NCBI RefSeq assembly: GCF_030297135.1
Contig: NZ_AP028065.1
Coordinates: 2,914,001 to 2,978,000, forward strand
Reading direction: 5' to 3'
DNA from: Pseudoalteromonas apostichopi
GTDB taxonomy: Bacteria > Pseudomonadota > Gammaproteobacteria > Enterobacterales > Alteromonadaceae
Length of the DNA stretch: 64,000 bases
Part shown: piece by piece, positions 25,785 through 35,037 of the stretch
How the letters are laid out: the number at the start of each line of letters is the position of its first letter
Position numbering within the stretch: position 1 is the stretch's first letter
Made by a program: the position numbers and the translations under genes
Notes under the pieces: generated by a model
Databases searched by the model: none
What the model was told of the DNA's origin: nothing
Seen by the model: the letters and a program-made list of their open reading frames with translations, nothing else

Positions 25785-27365
25785 GTGGCAAAAGGATTAT
25801 TTCGTTCTGGGATGATTGTCAGTGCAATGACAATGATTTCGCGTATTTTAGGATTAGTGCGAGATGCTGTTGTAGCGAACCTGCTTGGCGCCAGTGCCGC
25901 TGCAGATGTATTTTTGTTTGCCAATCGTATTCCTAACTTTTTAAGACGTTTGTTTGCCGAAGGTGCATTTGCACAAGCCTTTGTGCCGGTTTTATCTGAA
26001 ATAAAAGAGCAACAAGGTGATGACAAAGTCAGGCTGTTTGTTGCTCAAGCTGCTGGCACTTTAGGAACTATTTTATTAATTGTTACCTTGTTTGGGGTCG
26101 TTGCTTCCCCTGTCATAGCAGCCCTATTTGGCACTGGCTGGTTTATCGATTGGTGGCAAGGAGGCGAAAATGCTGAAAAGTTCGTACTTGCCAGTGCGCT
26201 TTTAAAACTGACTTTCCCGTATTTATTTTTTGTAAGTTTAGTTGCCCTTAGTGGTGCGGTAATGAACGTATATAATCGTTTTGCTGTTGCGGCGTTTACT
26301 CCAGTGCTGTTGAATATATCGATCATTAGTTGCGCTATCTTACTTCATGATAAATTTTCGGTAGGGGCATATGCGCTTGCTATCGGCGTGTTTGTCGGTG
26401 GTTTAGTGCAGTTGCTATTTCAATTGCCATTTTTATACCGTGCACGCATGCTGAGCCGCCCAAAGTGGGGATGGCAAGATGAAAACGTTAAAAAAGTCCG
26501 AAAACTAATGCTTCCTGCGTTGTTTGGTGTTTCTATCAGTCAAATAAATTTGTTACTCGACACCATGATTGCCTCAATGTTGATGACAGGCTCTATCGCT
26601 TGGCTTTACTACTCAGACCGTTTAATTGAGTTTCCTCTTGGCTTATTTGGTATCGGTATCGCAACGGTAATTTTGCCGGCACTGTCAAAGTTGCATAGCA
26701 CCAAAAGTACTAGAGATTTTCAGCTGACCTTAGACTGGGGAGTACGGTTTGTTATATTTTTAGGTTTGCCTGCCATGTTTGGTTTAATGGTGATAAGCCC
26801 GCTAATTATTACGGTTTTATTTGACCATGGCGCGTTTCAGGACGGTGAAATTGATCATGTGAAAGCGGTAAGTTACGGTGTGATGGCCTATTCTGTGGGA
26901 TTGGTTAGTTTCATGTTGATCAAGGTGTTAGCCCCCGGCTTTTACTCTCGCCAAGATACTAAAACCCCCGTAAAAATAGGCATTAAAACACTCGTGTTGA
27001 ATATGGTGTTTAATATTATGCTAGCACCATTTATCGGTTATTTGGGGTTAGCGTTGGCAACAGCGATGTCGGCCAGTTGTAATGCTTATTTGTTGTATCA
27101 TCAACTGCGTAAAGAAGGGGTCTATCAGTTTTCAGTGATGAGTTTAGGTTTTACATTTAAGTGTTTGTTTTCAAGTATATTAATGGCTGCTTCGGTGTGG
27201 TTTGTTGGTCAGCAATTTGCGTGGAGAACATGGCACTTTACTGAGCAAGTGCTGCTGTTGAGCGGGTTATTAGTGTTGGCGGTTTTTGTGTACTTTGCGG
27301 CCTTATTCATTTTAGGTGTGCGACTAAATACGATAAAAAGTGTTGCAACTACTGAATCAAACTAA
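25785..27365 (+). CDS. murJ: Lipid II flippase MurJ
   Basis: The 526-residue protein with fourteen predicted membrane helices starts AKGLFRSGMIVSAMTMISRI, matching MurJ/MviN, with RDAVVANLLGASAAADVF and NFLRRLFAEGAFAQAFVP following. MurJ flips undecaprenyl-linked lipid II across the inner membrane for peptidoglycan synthesis. The start is GTG at 25785; the first in-frame ATG would remove nine residues of the conserved N-terminus. First gene of the ribF-ileS-lspA block. Confidence 0.97.
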   Translation: MAKGLFRSGMIVSAMTMISRILGLVRDAVVANLLGASAAADVFLFANRIPNFLRRLFAEGAFAQAFVPVLSEIKEQQGDDKVRLFVAQAAGTLGTILLIVTLFGVVASPVIAALFGTGWFIDWWQGGENAEKFVLASALLKLTFPYLFFVSLVALSGAVMNVYNRFAVAAFTPVLLNISIISCAILLHDKFSVGAYALAIGVFVGGLVQLLFQLPFLYRARMLSRPKWGWQDENVKKVRKLMLPALFGVSISQINLLLDTMIASMLMTGSIAWLYYSDRLIEFPLGLFGIGIATVILPALSKLHSTKSTRDFQLTLDWGVRFVIFLGLPAMFGLMVISPLIITVLFDHGAFQDGEIDHVKAVSYGVMAYSVGLVSFMLIKVLAPGFYSRQDTKTPVKIGIKTLVLNMVFNIMLAPFIGYLGLALATAMSASCNAYLLYHQLRKEGVYQFSVMSLGFTFKCLFSSILMAASVWFVGQQFAWRTWHFTEQVLLLSGLLVLAVFVYFAALFILGVRLNTIKSVATTESN

Positions 27366-27438
27366 AAAAAAGATTATAATCGGCGTTTCAAGCTCGATAT
27401 CAATGTTTTGGGCTCGCTTATAAAGGCAAAAAGGTGGC

Positions 27439-28365
27439 ATGGAGTTAATTAGAGGTATTCACAATATTCGCGCGCAGCACTATGGCTGTGTGTTGACCAT
27501 TGGTAATTTTGATGGCGTGCATTTAGGTCATGCTGAAGTGATTAAAGGCTTGCTTCAAGACGCACAAAAACATCAGTTGCCAAGTACCGTGATGTTATTT
27601 GAGCCTCAGCCACAAGAGTTTTTTGCCAAAGATAATGCACCAGCGCGTTTGACTCGACTTCGTGATAAGCTCAGCTTACTTGCTAAATTAGGAGTGGAGC
27701 GGGTGATTTGCATTAGTTTCAATCAGCAATTTGCCAATATGGAAGCCGAGCAGTTTGTTAGTCATGTACTGGTTGAAAAATTAGGTGTCAAAGCATTAAC
27801 CGTGGGCGATGACTTTTGCTTTGGTAAACGTCGCCGTGGTGATTTTGCGCTACTGAAAACTATGGGCGCTGAGTTAAACATGGATGTGAAAAGTACTGCA
27901 AGTTTTCGCAGACTCAATGATAGGGTGAGCAGTACTCTTATTCGTCATGCGCTTGCTGCAGGGCAATTAGAAGATGCTAAGACCATGTTAGGTCATGGAT
28001 ACGCAATTTCTGGGCGCGTTATTCATGGTTGGGCAAAAGGCCGTGAATTAGGGTTCAGAACCGCCAATATTGCATTGAAACGCCAAGTATGCCCTGTGAA
28101 TGGGGTGTTTGCGGTGCGAGCAAAAGTTGGTAATAAAGAATTATTTGGGGTTGCAAATATTGGCAACAAACCCACATTTAATGGGACACGTGCATTGTTA
28201 GAAGTTCATCTCTTCGACTTTGCGCAAGACATTTATGGACAATTCATGCACGTGGAGCTAATCAAGAAGCTTCGCGATGAGAAAAAATTCGAGACATTAA
28301 CACAACTGACGGCGCAGATTGCAGATGATGTAACCGCCGCTAAGCAGTGTTTTGGTTTAAATTAG
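27439..28365 (+). CDS. ribF: Bifunctional riboflavin kinase / FAD synthetase
   Basis: The 308-residue enzyme makes FMN and then FAD from riboflavin. The N-terminal adenylyltransferase domain shows TIGNFDGVHLGH and GDDFCFGKRRRGD; the C-terminal kinase domain shows GYAISGRVIHGWAKGRELGF and TANI, with VNGVFAV after it. Length and domain order are standard. It lies between murJ and ileS, the usual place in gammaproteobacteria, and is probably part of their operon (about 70 bases after murJ, 25 before ileS). Confidence 0.97.
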   Translation: MELIRGIHNIRAQHYGCVLTIGNFDGVHLGHAEVIKGLLQDAQKHQLPSTVMLFEPQPQEFFAKDNAPARLTRLRDKLSLLAKLGVERVICISFNQQFANMEAEQFVSHVLVEKLGVKALTVGDDFCFGKRRRGDFALLKTMGAELNMDVKSTASFRRLNDRVSSTLIRHALAAGQLEDAKTMLGHGYAISGRVIHGWAKGRELGFRTANIALKRQVCPVNGVFAVRAKVGNKELFGVANIGNKPTFNGTRALLEVHLFDFAQDIYGQFMHVELIKKLRDEKKFETLTQLTAQIADDVTAAKQCFGLN

Positions 28366-28390
28366 GTAGCCGATACGGAAAGTAGGATTA

Positions 28391-31216
28391 ATGAGCGACT
28401 ACAAACATACTTTGAATTTACCGGAAACAGCGTTTCCAATGCGCGGCAATTTGGCACAACGTGAACCAAAGATGCTTAAGACATGGTATGAAGACGATCT
28501 ATATGGTCAAATTCGCAGCGCTAAAAAAGGTAAAAAAACCTTCATTTTGCATGACGGCCCTCCGTATGCAAACGGTGATATCCATTTAGGCCACTCGGTA
28601 AACAAAATCCTTAAAGATATTATTGTTAAGTCAAAAACCTTGTCTGACTTCGACGCACCTTATGTGCCGGGTTGGGACTGCCACGGTTTACCTATTGAAT
28701 TAATGGTTGAAAAGAAAGTAGGCAAGCCTGGCGTGAAAGTGTCTGCCGCTGAGTTTCGTGAAAAATGTCGCGCATACGCCAAAAAACAAGTTGAAGGTCA
28801 AAAAACAGACTTTAAACGTCTTGGTGTATTTGGTGACTGGGACAAGCCTTACTTAACAATGAACTTTGACTTTGAAGCGAACGCAATTCGCGTACTTGGT
28901 CGCATCATTAAAAATGGTCACTTACATAAAGGTGCTAAGCCTGTTCACTGGTGTACAGATTGTGGTTCAGCACTCGCTGAAGCGGAAGTTGAATACCAAG
29001 ATAAACAGTCACCAGCAATCGATGTTCGTTTTGAATTTGCTGATCAAGACGCTGTTATCGATGCGTTCGAACTAGCAGAGGGCCATCATGGCACTGGTGC
29101 TGTTAGTACCGCCATTTGGACGACAACACCTTGGACATTACCAGCTAACCGTGCAGTAGCAGTTCACGAAAAGCTTGAATATGCCCTAGTTCAAGTTGAT
29201 GACGAAGGCGCACAGCAGCGTTTAATTTTAGGTTCAGAGCTAGTAAAAGATGCAATGGACCGTTATGGCTTTAAGCATTACCATGTACTAGGTTATGTAA
29301 AAGGTGCGGCACTTGAGAATTTACAGGTTGCTCACCCGTTCTATGACTTCACAGTGCCTGTAATTGTTGCTGATCACGTAACGACTGATTCTGGTACTGG
29401 TGTTGTTCATACTGCGCCTGGTCACGGTCAAGAGGATTTCGCGGCAGGTCTTGCTTATGGTTTAGAAGTTGCTAACCCTGTAGGTGCAAACGGTGTTTAC
29501 TTACCTGACACACCTATGTTCGCAGGTCAGCACGTATTTAAAGCAAATGCGAGCGTAATTGACGTATTAACTGAAAACAATGCGTTATTACACCACCATG
29601 CGCTTACACATAGCTATCCACATTGCTGGCGTCATAAAACACCAATTATCTTCCGTGCTACGCCACAGTGGTTTGTAAGTATGGATCAAGCTAACCTTCG
29701 TCAAGATTCATTAAATGAAATCAAAAAGACTGAGTGGTTACCTGAGTGGGGCGAGAGCCGCATTGCAAACATGGTTGAAGGCCGTCCTGATTGGTGTATT
29801 TCACGTCAACGTACATGGGGTGTGCCAATTGCATTATTTGTTGATAAAGACACAGGTGCGCTTCACCCAAATACGCAAGAGCTAATCGAAGAAGCCGCAA
29901 AACTGGTTGAGAAATCAGGTATTCAAGCTTGGTATGACTTAGACCCTGCAACCTTGCTTGGCGATGACGCTGAGCAATACATGAAAGTACAAGATACTCT
30001 AGATGTATGGTTTGACTCAGGCGTGACTCACGCATGTGTGGTTGATGCTCGTGAAGATTTAACGAGTCCGGCAGATCTTTATTTAGAAGGTTCTGATCAA
30101 CACCGTGGTTGGTTCATGTCGTCAATGATGACTTCGGTTGCTATCAATGGTCATGCGCCATATAAGCAAGTGTTAACACACGGTTTCACAGTTGATGAAA
30201 ACGGTCGTAAGATGTCTAAATCATTAGGCAATGTAATTTCGCCACAAAACGTGATGAACAAACTAGGTGCTGACATCTTACGTTTATGGGTTGCATCAAC
30301 TGACTTTACAGCCGAAATGACTGTATCTGATGAAATCTTTAAACGTTCAGCTGACCGTTACCGTCGTATCCGTAACACCAGCCGTTACTTACTTGCGAAC
30401 CTTAATGGTTTTGATCCTAAAACGGATCAAGTTGCAATTGAAGACATGGTTGAGCTTGATCGTTGGATTGTGGGTCGTGCAGCTGAGCTGCAAGATGAAA
30501 TCTTAGCGGCTTACGACAAATACCAAATGCTGCTTGTAACACAAAAGCTAATGAACTTCTGTACCGGTGAGCTTGGTTCGTTCTACCTAGACGTAATCAA
30601 AGATCGTCAATACACAGCTAAAAGCGACAGCCATGCACGTCGTTCATGTCAAACTGCGCTTTACCACATTGCTGAAGCAATGACGCGTTGGATGGCACCG
30701 ATTTTAAGCTTCACTGCGCAAGAAATTTGGGAAGCATTACCAGGTGAGCGTGACAAGTTTGTATTCACTTCAGTGTGGTACGATGGCTTGCAAGCCTCTT
30801 CACAAGGTAAGTTCAGCAATGATGATTGGTTAACAATCCTTAATGTTCGTGATGAAGTAAACCGTGTGCTAGAAGCTGCTCGTAAAGAAGACGTTATTGG
30901 TGCAACACTACAAGCAAACGTAAGCATCTACGCTAGTGAAGAGCTAAGCTCGAAATTAGCTGCATTAGGTGATGAGCTGCGCTTTGTACTATTAACTTCA
31001 GGCGTGACAGTTGAAACAGTGACAGCGCAGCCTGAAGGTACTCAGGCGACTGAGATTGATGGTTTATTCATTAAAGTTGCCGCAACAACTGCTGAAAAAT
31101 GTGAGCGTTGTTGGCATTACTGTGATGATGTAGGTGCTGATCCAGCACACCCTGAAATCTGTGGCCGTTGTGTAAGTAATGTTGACGGCGATGGTGAACA
31201 GCGTCAGTTCGCATAG
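28391..31216 (+). CDS. ileS: Isoleucyl-tRNA synthetase
   Basis: The 941-residue class I synthetase has HLGH in PPYANGDIHLGHSVNK, the KMSKS loop in GRKMSKSLGN, the editing region with TTTPWTLPANRAVAV, and the C-terminal zinc site CERCWHYC ... CGRC. It charges tRNA-Ile in the cytoplasm. Codon use is more biased than in neighbouring genes, as expected for a highly expressed gene. The next gene, lspA, starts nine bases after its stop. Confidence 0.98.
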   Translation: MSDYKHTLNLPETAFPMRGNLAQREPKMLKTWYEDDLYGQIRSAKKGKKTFILHDGPPYANGDIHLGHSVNKILKDIIVKSKTLSDFDAPYVPGWDCHGLPIELMVEKKVGKPGVKVSAAEFREKCRAYAKKQVEGQKTDFKRLGVFGDWDKPYLTMNFDFEANAIRVLGRIIKNGHLHKGAKPVHWCTDCGSALAEAEVEYQDKQSPAIDVRFEFADQDAVIDAFELAEGHHGTGAVSTAIWTTTPWTLPANRAVAVHEKLEYALVQVDDEGAQQRLILGSELVKDAMDRYGFKHYHVLGYVKGAALENLQVAHPFYDFTVPVIVADHVTTDSGTGVVHTAPGHGQEDFAAGLAYGLEVANPVGANGVYLPDTPMFAGQHVFKANASVIDVLTENNALLHHHALTHSYPHCWRHKTPIIFRATPQWFVSMDQANLRQDSLNEIKKTEWLPEWGESRIANMVEGRPDWCISRQRTWGVPIALFVDKDTGALHPNTQELIEEAAKLVEKSGIQAWYDLDPATLLGDDAEQYMKVQDTLDVWFDSGVTHACVVDAREDLTSPADLYLEGSDQHRGWFMSSMMTSVAINGHAPYKQVLTHGFTVDENGRKMSKSLGNVISPQNVMNKLGADILRLWVASTDFTAEMTVSDEIFKRSADRYRRIRNTSRYLLANLNGFDPKTDQVAIEDMVELDRWIVGRAAELQDEILAAYDKYQMLLVTQKLMNFCTGELGSFYLDVIKDRQYTAKSDSHARRSCQTALYHIAEAMTRWMAPILSFTAQEIWEALPGERDKFVFTSVWYDGLQASSQGKFSNDDWLTILNVRDEVNRVLEAARKEDVIGATLQANVSIYASEELSSKLAALGDELRFVLLTSGVTVETVTAQPEGTQATEIDGLFIKVAATTAEKCERCWHYCDDVGADPAHPEICGRCVSNVDGDGEQRQFA

Positions 31217-31225
31217 GAGTTGTTA

Positions 31226-31726
31226 GTGAGCAAACTAGCCGGAAAAAGTGGCTTGGTTTGGTTATGGCTGAGTCTACTACTTTTAGTAGTAGACCATGCG
31301 ACAAAAACACTTGTCGTTAATACCATGGCCTACAAAGAGTCGATAGATATTCTGCCGTTCTTTAATTTCACCTATGTACATAACTATGGTGCAGCATTTA
31401 GCTTTTTAAGTGATTCTGGTGGTTGGCAGCGCTGGTTTTTTAGTTTGATTGCTGTGTCGATCAGTGTGTTATTAGTGTGGTGGCTTAAACGCTTACCAGC
31501 GACGAACAAGGTCTTGTGTTCTGCTTATGCGTTAGTGTTAGCCGGCGCGATTGGCAATTTATACGACCGCATCGCTTATGGCTATGTTATTGACTTCTTA
31601 CACGTATATTATGAAAATTGGCACTTTCCTGTTTTTAATATTGCCGATTGTGCAATTTGCATCGGTGCCGCATTACTTTTATTTGATGCCTTCACAGGCG
31701 AAAGTCCTAAGGAGCAACAAGCATGA
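31226..31726 (+). CDS. lspA: Lipoprotein signal peptidase (signal peptidase II)
   Basis: The preferred start is GTG at 31226 with AGGAG six bases upstream; a TTG at 31220 in frame overlaps the spacer. The 166-residue protein has four membrane helices and the catalytic Asp motifs GAIGNLYDRIAYGYVIDFL and FNIADC. It cuts prolipoproteins after lipid attachment to the +1 Cys, and substrates in this window include the CapA-like, BamD, BamC and SLT-type lipoproteins. It overlaps fkpB by four bases. Confidence 0.96.
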   Translation: MSKLAGKSGLVWLWLSLLLLVVDHATKTLVVNTMAYKESIDILPFFNFTYVHNYGAAFSFLSDSGGWQRWFFSLIAVSISVLLVWWLKRLPATNKVLCSAYALVLAGAIGNLYDRIAYGYVIDFLHVYYENWHFPVFNIADCAICIGAALLLFDAFTGESPKEQQA

Positions 31727-32163
31727 GCCAAGCTGTAATTGGTGAAAACTCTGAAGTGATCTTTCATTTCTCAATTAAATTAGAGGATGGCTCAGCAGCC
31801 GATTCAACTAAGGTGCATAATAAACCTGCAAAATTGCGAATGGGTGATGGTAGCCTAACAGAAAACTTTGAAAAATGTTTACTAGGTTTAGCTGCTGGTG
31901 ACAGTAAGTCATTTGCGTTGGAGCCAGAGGATGCATTTGGTCAGCCAAATCCAGATAACATTTATTATGTAGACCGCAGCAAGTTTGGTGCAGAGACCCC
32001 TGCTGAAGTAGGTAATATTATAGCTTTTACTCAGCCTGATGGTACTGAATTACCAGGACTTGTTCGTGAAGTGCAAGGTGACTCTGTCACGATTGACTTT
32101 AATCACCCACTTGCGGGACAACGCTTAACCTTTGAAGTCGATATTTTAGAGGTAACAGGTTAA
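31723..32163 (+). CDS. fkpB: FKBP-type peptidyl-prolyl isomerase, FkpB/SlpA
   Basis: The 146-residue, SlyD-like FKBP has FHFSIKLEDG near the N-terminus, an inserted flap region (EPEDAFGQPNPDNIYYVDRS) and a C-terminal FDFNHPLAG-type return seen here as DFNHPLAGQRLTFEVDILEV. It lacks the His-rich metal tail of SlyD. It catalyses proline isomerisation in the cytoplasm. The start overlaps lspA by four bases and the stop shares a base with ispH (TAATG), so the three are translationally coupled. Confidence 0.95.
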   Translation: MSQAVIGENSEVIFHFSIKLEDGSAADSTKVHNKPAKLRMGDGSLTENFEKCLLGLAAGDSKSFALEPEDAFGQPNPDNIYYVDRSKFGAETPAEVGNIIAFTQPDGTELPGLVREVQGDSVTIDFNHPLAGQRLTFEVDILEVTG

Positions 32164-33092
32164 TGGATATTTTATTAGCAAATCCACGTGGTTTTTGTGC
32201 CGGTGTTGATCGTGCAATTAGTATTGTGGAACGTGCACTTGATATCTTTGAAAAACCTATCTATGTGCGCCATGAAGTGGTTCATAATCGATATGTTGTT
32301 GATGGACTTAAAAATCGTGGTGCAGTATTTGTTGAAGAGCTAGATCAGGTGCCTGACGACAGCATTGTCATTTTTAGCGCTCATGGTGTATCGCAAGCTG
32401 TTCGCAACGAAGCAAAACGTCGTGATCTCAAAGTGTTTGATGCAACTTGCCCACTAGTAACAAAAGTACATATGGAAGTAACACGTGCAAGCCGCAAAGG
32501 GACTGAGTGCGTGTTAATCGGTCACCATGGGCACCCTGAAGTCGAAGGTACAATGGGGCAGTATGACAACGAAAAGGGTGGTATTTATTTAGTAGAAACC
32601 CCTGAGGATGTTGCTAGCTTAACGGTTAAAAACCCTGAAAATCTGTTTTACTGTAGCCAAACAACCTTATCTGTTGATGATACGGCAGATGTGATTGATG
32701 CACTTCGTACTAAGTTTCCGGCGATTGATGGTCCGCGTAAAGATGACATTTGTTATGCTACGCAAAACCGTCAAGATGCCGTTCGTGACTTGGCAGATAA
32801 AGTAGATGTACTGCTTGTTGTGGGGGCTAAAAATAGCTCTAACTCAAATCGTTTACGTGAGCTTGCTGACAAAATGGGAACGACCGCTTATTTAATCGAT
32901 GATGCGAGTAATGTTGAAGCTGATTGGTTTAACAATGTAAATGCTGTCGGTGTCACTGCAGGCGCATCTGCACCAGAAGTTTTAGTTCAGCAGGTAATTG
33001 CACGTCTAAAAGAATTAGGTGGTAATCAAGTTGTTGAAAATCCAGGTGAAGAAGAGAACATAGTATTTGCTGTTCCCGTTGAGCTACGCTAA
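32163..33092 (+). CDS. ispH: 4-hydroxy-3-methylbut-2-enyl diphosphate reductase
   Basis: The 309-residue enzyme makes IPP and DMAPP in the last step of the MEP pathway. The three Cys ligands of its iron-sulfur cluster are in RGFCAGVDRAI, ATCPLVTKVH and ICYATQNRQ, and the substrate motif GHHGHPEVEGTMGQ is present. It is the last gene of the murJ-to-ispH block; the histidine kinase gene starts 38 bases later with its own strong ribosome-binding site. Confidence 0.98.
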   Translation: MDILLANPRGFCAGVDRAISIVERALDIFEKPIYVRHEVVHNRYVVDGLKNRGAVFVEELDQVPDDSIVIFSAHGVSQAVRNEAKRRDLKVFDATCPLVTKVHMEVTRASRKGTECVLIGHHGHPEVEGTMGQYDNEKGGIYLVETPEDVASLTVKNPENLFYCSQTTLSVDDTADVIDALRTKFPAIDGPRKDDICYATQNRQDAVRDLADKVDVLLVVGAKNSSNSNRLRELADKMGTTAYLIDDASNVEADWFNNVNAVGVTAGASAPEVLVQQVIARLKELGGNQVVENPGEEENIVFAVPVELR

Positions 33093-33129
33093 TCTAAACA
33101 GTTAGTAGACAACAATAAAAGAGGAGCCC

Positions 33130-34155
33130 ATGAGCAAACAGCCAAATTCAAACGGCTTGCTGATTGCGGCTCTTTTTCAATCCCGTGGTGTCCTTGCCAC
33201 ACTGATCGTCAGCCAAGTCATTGCTATTTTACTCGCTTTCTCGCCAATGAGTTTAGGTGATGTGTGGTCACGTCTTGCAATATTTAGCTGCTTTTTACAC
33301 CTTATCTTTCTTTCTAGTTTATCTTTACTTTATTTGAGTCGAGTTATACTCATAAAGCTATCACAGACGCATCAGCTGACCATTTTAATTTTATCCTTAC
33401 TTGGATTAACTTACGTTTATAGCTGGCTGTTTTTGACTCTATTTTCAGATGTTTTTTCTATGGAGTCGAGAGCAAACTTTATTGGCAGTAACCTACTAAT
33501 TGTGTTTTTAGTAGCGGCACTATTTGGTCAGTTTTTGCATATTCATAATCAAAAAGAGCTGCAAACTAAAGCGTTAGCTCAGGCTGAGCTAGATGCATTG
33601 CAAGCAAGAATTCGGCCCCATTTTTTGTTTAATAGTTTAAATACGGCCGCTGAGCTTACACATTATGATGCTGACGCCGCAGAGCAGGCAATTTTAGCAC
33701 TGGCGGCGCTATCACAGGCAGCTATGCGAAGCGGTAAAGCGATTAAGCTTGTTGACGAAATCACCTTGTGCCAACAGTATGTAGCACTTGAACGTTGGCG
33801 CTACGGTGAACGGTTAGCTTTAAGTTGGAAATTACCTGAGGCGCTGCCAGATATTGATATTCCCTGTTTAACAATTCAACCAATTATTGAAAATGCCGTA
33901 TTTTATGGTGTGGAGCCCGCTGAGCTGGGAAATATCTCGGTCGAAATGCATCAATCAGACAAAGCTTATACCTTCATTATAACTAACCCAGTCGCAGCAC
34001 AAGTGAGCCATTCGCGAACAGGTAATGGTATGGCGCTTGATAATATTCGTCAGCGCTTGGCGCTGTTTTATAATCAAAGAGCGCAACTTACGACTACTAT
34101 TCGTGATGGAATTTTTAGAGTGAAGCTAGTTATACCAAAGCAGAGGGGCGCATGA
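33130..34155 (+). CDS. AlgZ/FimS-like (LytS-type) sensor histidine kinase
   Basis: The 341-residue protein has about four N-terminal membrane helices, then a His_kinase domain with the phospho-acceptor in ARIRPHFLFNSLN and an ATPase domain with IQPIIENAVFYGV and GNGMALDNIRQRL. This is the LytS/AlgZ class, which lacks the usual H-box. In Pseudomonas aeruginosa FimS/AlgR activate the minor-pilin operon; here the pair lies directly upstream of pilV-W-X-Y1-E, which supports the same role. GAGGAG precedes the ATG. It overlaps the regulator gene by four bases. Confidence 0.88.
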   Translation: MSKQPNSNGLLIAALFQSRGVLATLIVSQVIAILLAFSPMSLGDVWSRLAIFSCFLHLIFLSSLSLLYLSRVILIKLSQTHQLTILILSLLGLTYVYSWLFLTLFSDVFSMESRANFIGSNLLIVFLVAALFGQFLHIHNQKELQTKALAQAELDALQARIRPHFLFNSLNTAAELTHYDADAAEQAILALAALSQAAMRSGKAIKLVDEITLCQQYVALERWRYGERLALSWKLPEALPDIDIPCLTIQPIIENAVFYGVEPAELGNISVEMHQSDKAYTFIITNPVAAQVSHSRTGNGMALDNIRQRLALFYNQRAQLTTTIRDGIFRVKLVIPKQRGA

Positions 34156-34862
34156 TAAAAGTATTGATTGCTGATGATGAGCCTTTAGCAAGGGCACGTA
34201 TCAAACGTTTATTATCTACTAATGAGGGTTATACTGTGGTTGGTGAAGCAAGTAATGGTGAACAAGCGATAGAGCTTTGTAAGTGCTTGCAACCTGATTT
34301 AGTCATGCTTGATATTAATATGCCTAAGCTGACTGGGTTAGAGGTAGCAGCAGAGCTAAAGCAGTTTTCTATCCCTCCTGCAGTTATGTTTTTAACAGCA
34401 CATGCCGAGCATGCGTTAACTGCATTTGAGCTCGCTGTTGATGGTTATTTAGTTAAACCTGTTTCTGAGCAAGCATTAACCAAAGCAATGGCTCAACTTA
34501 GTAAATTAAACCGGACTCAAGTAAGCCCACTTGAAAATAACTATATTAGTTATCAACTTGCTGGCGTATTGAGAAGGATAAATGTGGATGATGTTATATG
34601 CTGTATCGCTGAACAAAAATACACTCGAGTTGTATTTTTCAAAGGTGAAGCGCTTATTGAACAGAGTTTAAAGCAACTCGAGCAAACCTATCCGTTACAG
34701 TTACTGCGAATTCATCGCAACACGCTTGTGAATTCACAGCATATTGTAAGTCTTAATAACTCGTTGACGGGTGGTCATACCGTGATTATGAAGCAATTTG
34801 AAGAGCCGTTAGCTGTTAGTCGTCGAGAGCTTAAAAATGTTAAAGCTGCGATGGGTAAGTAA
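34152..34862 (+). CDS. AlgR-like LytTR response regulator
   Basis: Of 236 residues the first 120 form a receiver domain (IADDEPLARARIKRLL, phospho-Asp in VMLDINMPKLTG, Lys in LVKPVSE) and about 140-236 a LytTR DNA-binding domain (YISYQLAG ... CIAEQKYTRVVFFKGEALI ... RIHRNTLVN). LytTR proteins bind paired direct repeats about two helical turns apart; such a repeat occurs about 80 bases downstream, before pilV. It is the cognate partner of the overlapping kinase gene. Confidence 0.9.
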   Translation: MIKVLIADDEPLARARIKRLLSTNEGYTVVGEASNGEQAIELCKCLQPDLVMLDINMPKLTGLEVAAELKQFSIPPAVMFLTAHAEHALTAFELAVDGYLVKPVSEQALTKAMAQLSKLNRTQVSPLENNYISYQLAGVLRRINVDDVICCIAEQKYTRVVFFKGEALIEQSLKQLEQTYPLQLLRIHRNTLVNSQHIVSLNNSLTGGHTVIMKQFEEPLAVSRRELKNVKAAMGK

Positions 34863-34938
34863 AAGTCACCTAATTAGTCTTTCCTATTAGTTTTGGCTCT
34901 TTCTGGGTCAATGGTATTAGCTTCAATGAGGGAGGAAT

Positions 34939-34968
34939 ACCGCTTATCGAGCATTTTGACCGCTTATC
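34939..34968 (+). promoter_or_regulatory. Direct repeat, candidate LytTR operator of the pilV operon
   Basis: ACCGCTTATC occurs at 34939-34948 and again at 34959-34968, a perfect 10-base direct repeat with 20-base period. This spacing matches paired sites of LytTR regulators. It ends ten bases before the candidate -35 of the pilV promoter, as expected for an activator. Confidence 0.55.
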
Positions 34969-34978
34969 CATATTCAGA

Positions 34979-35006
34979 TTGTGATTTATTAGTGTTCTTT
35001 TATTCT
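34979..35006 (+). promoter_or_regulatory. Candidate promoter of the pilV-pilE operon
   Basis: TTGTGA (34979-34984) and TATTCT (35001-35006) are 16 bases apart and would start transcription near 35013, about 25 bases before pilV. The match is weak, which fits an activator-dependent promoter. Confidence 0.4.
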
Positions 35007-35037
35007 TACGGTATGTAAAAGTATCCGTAATTTCATC

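Noticed and set aside
30661..30927. Minus-strand open frames inside ileS
   Set aside because: ileS is highly codon-biased, which produces long antisense frames; no start signals are present.
34863..34938. Search for a terminator between the LytTR regulator gene and pilV
   Set aside because: No stable hairpin with a T-run was found, so read-through into the pilin operon is possible.
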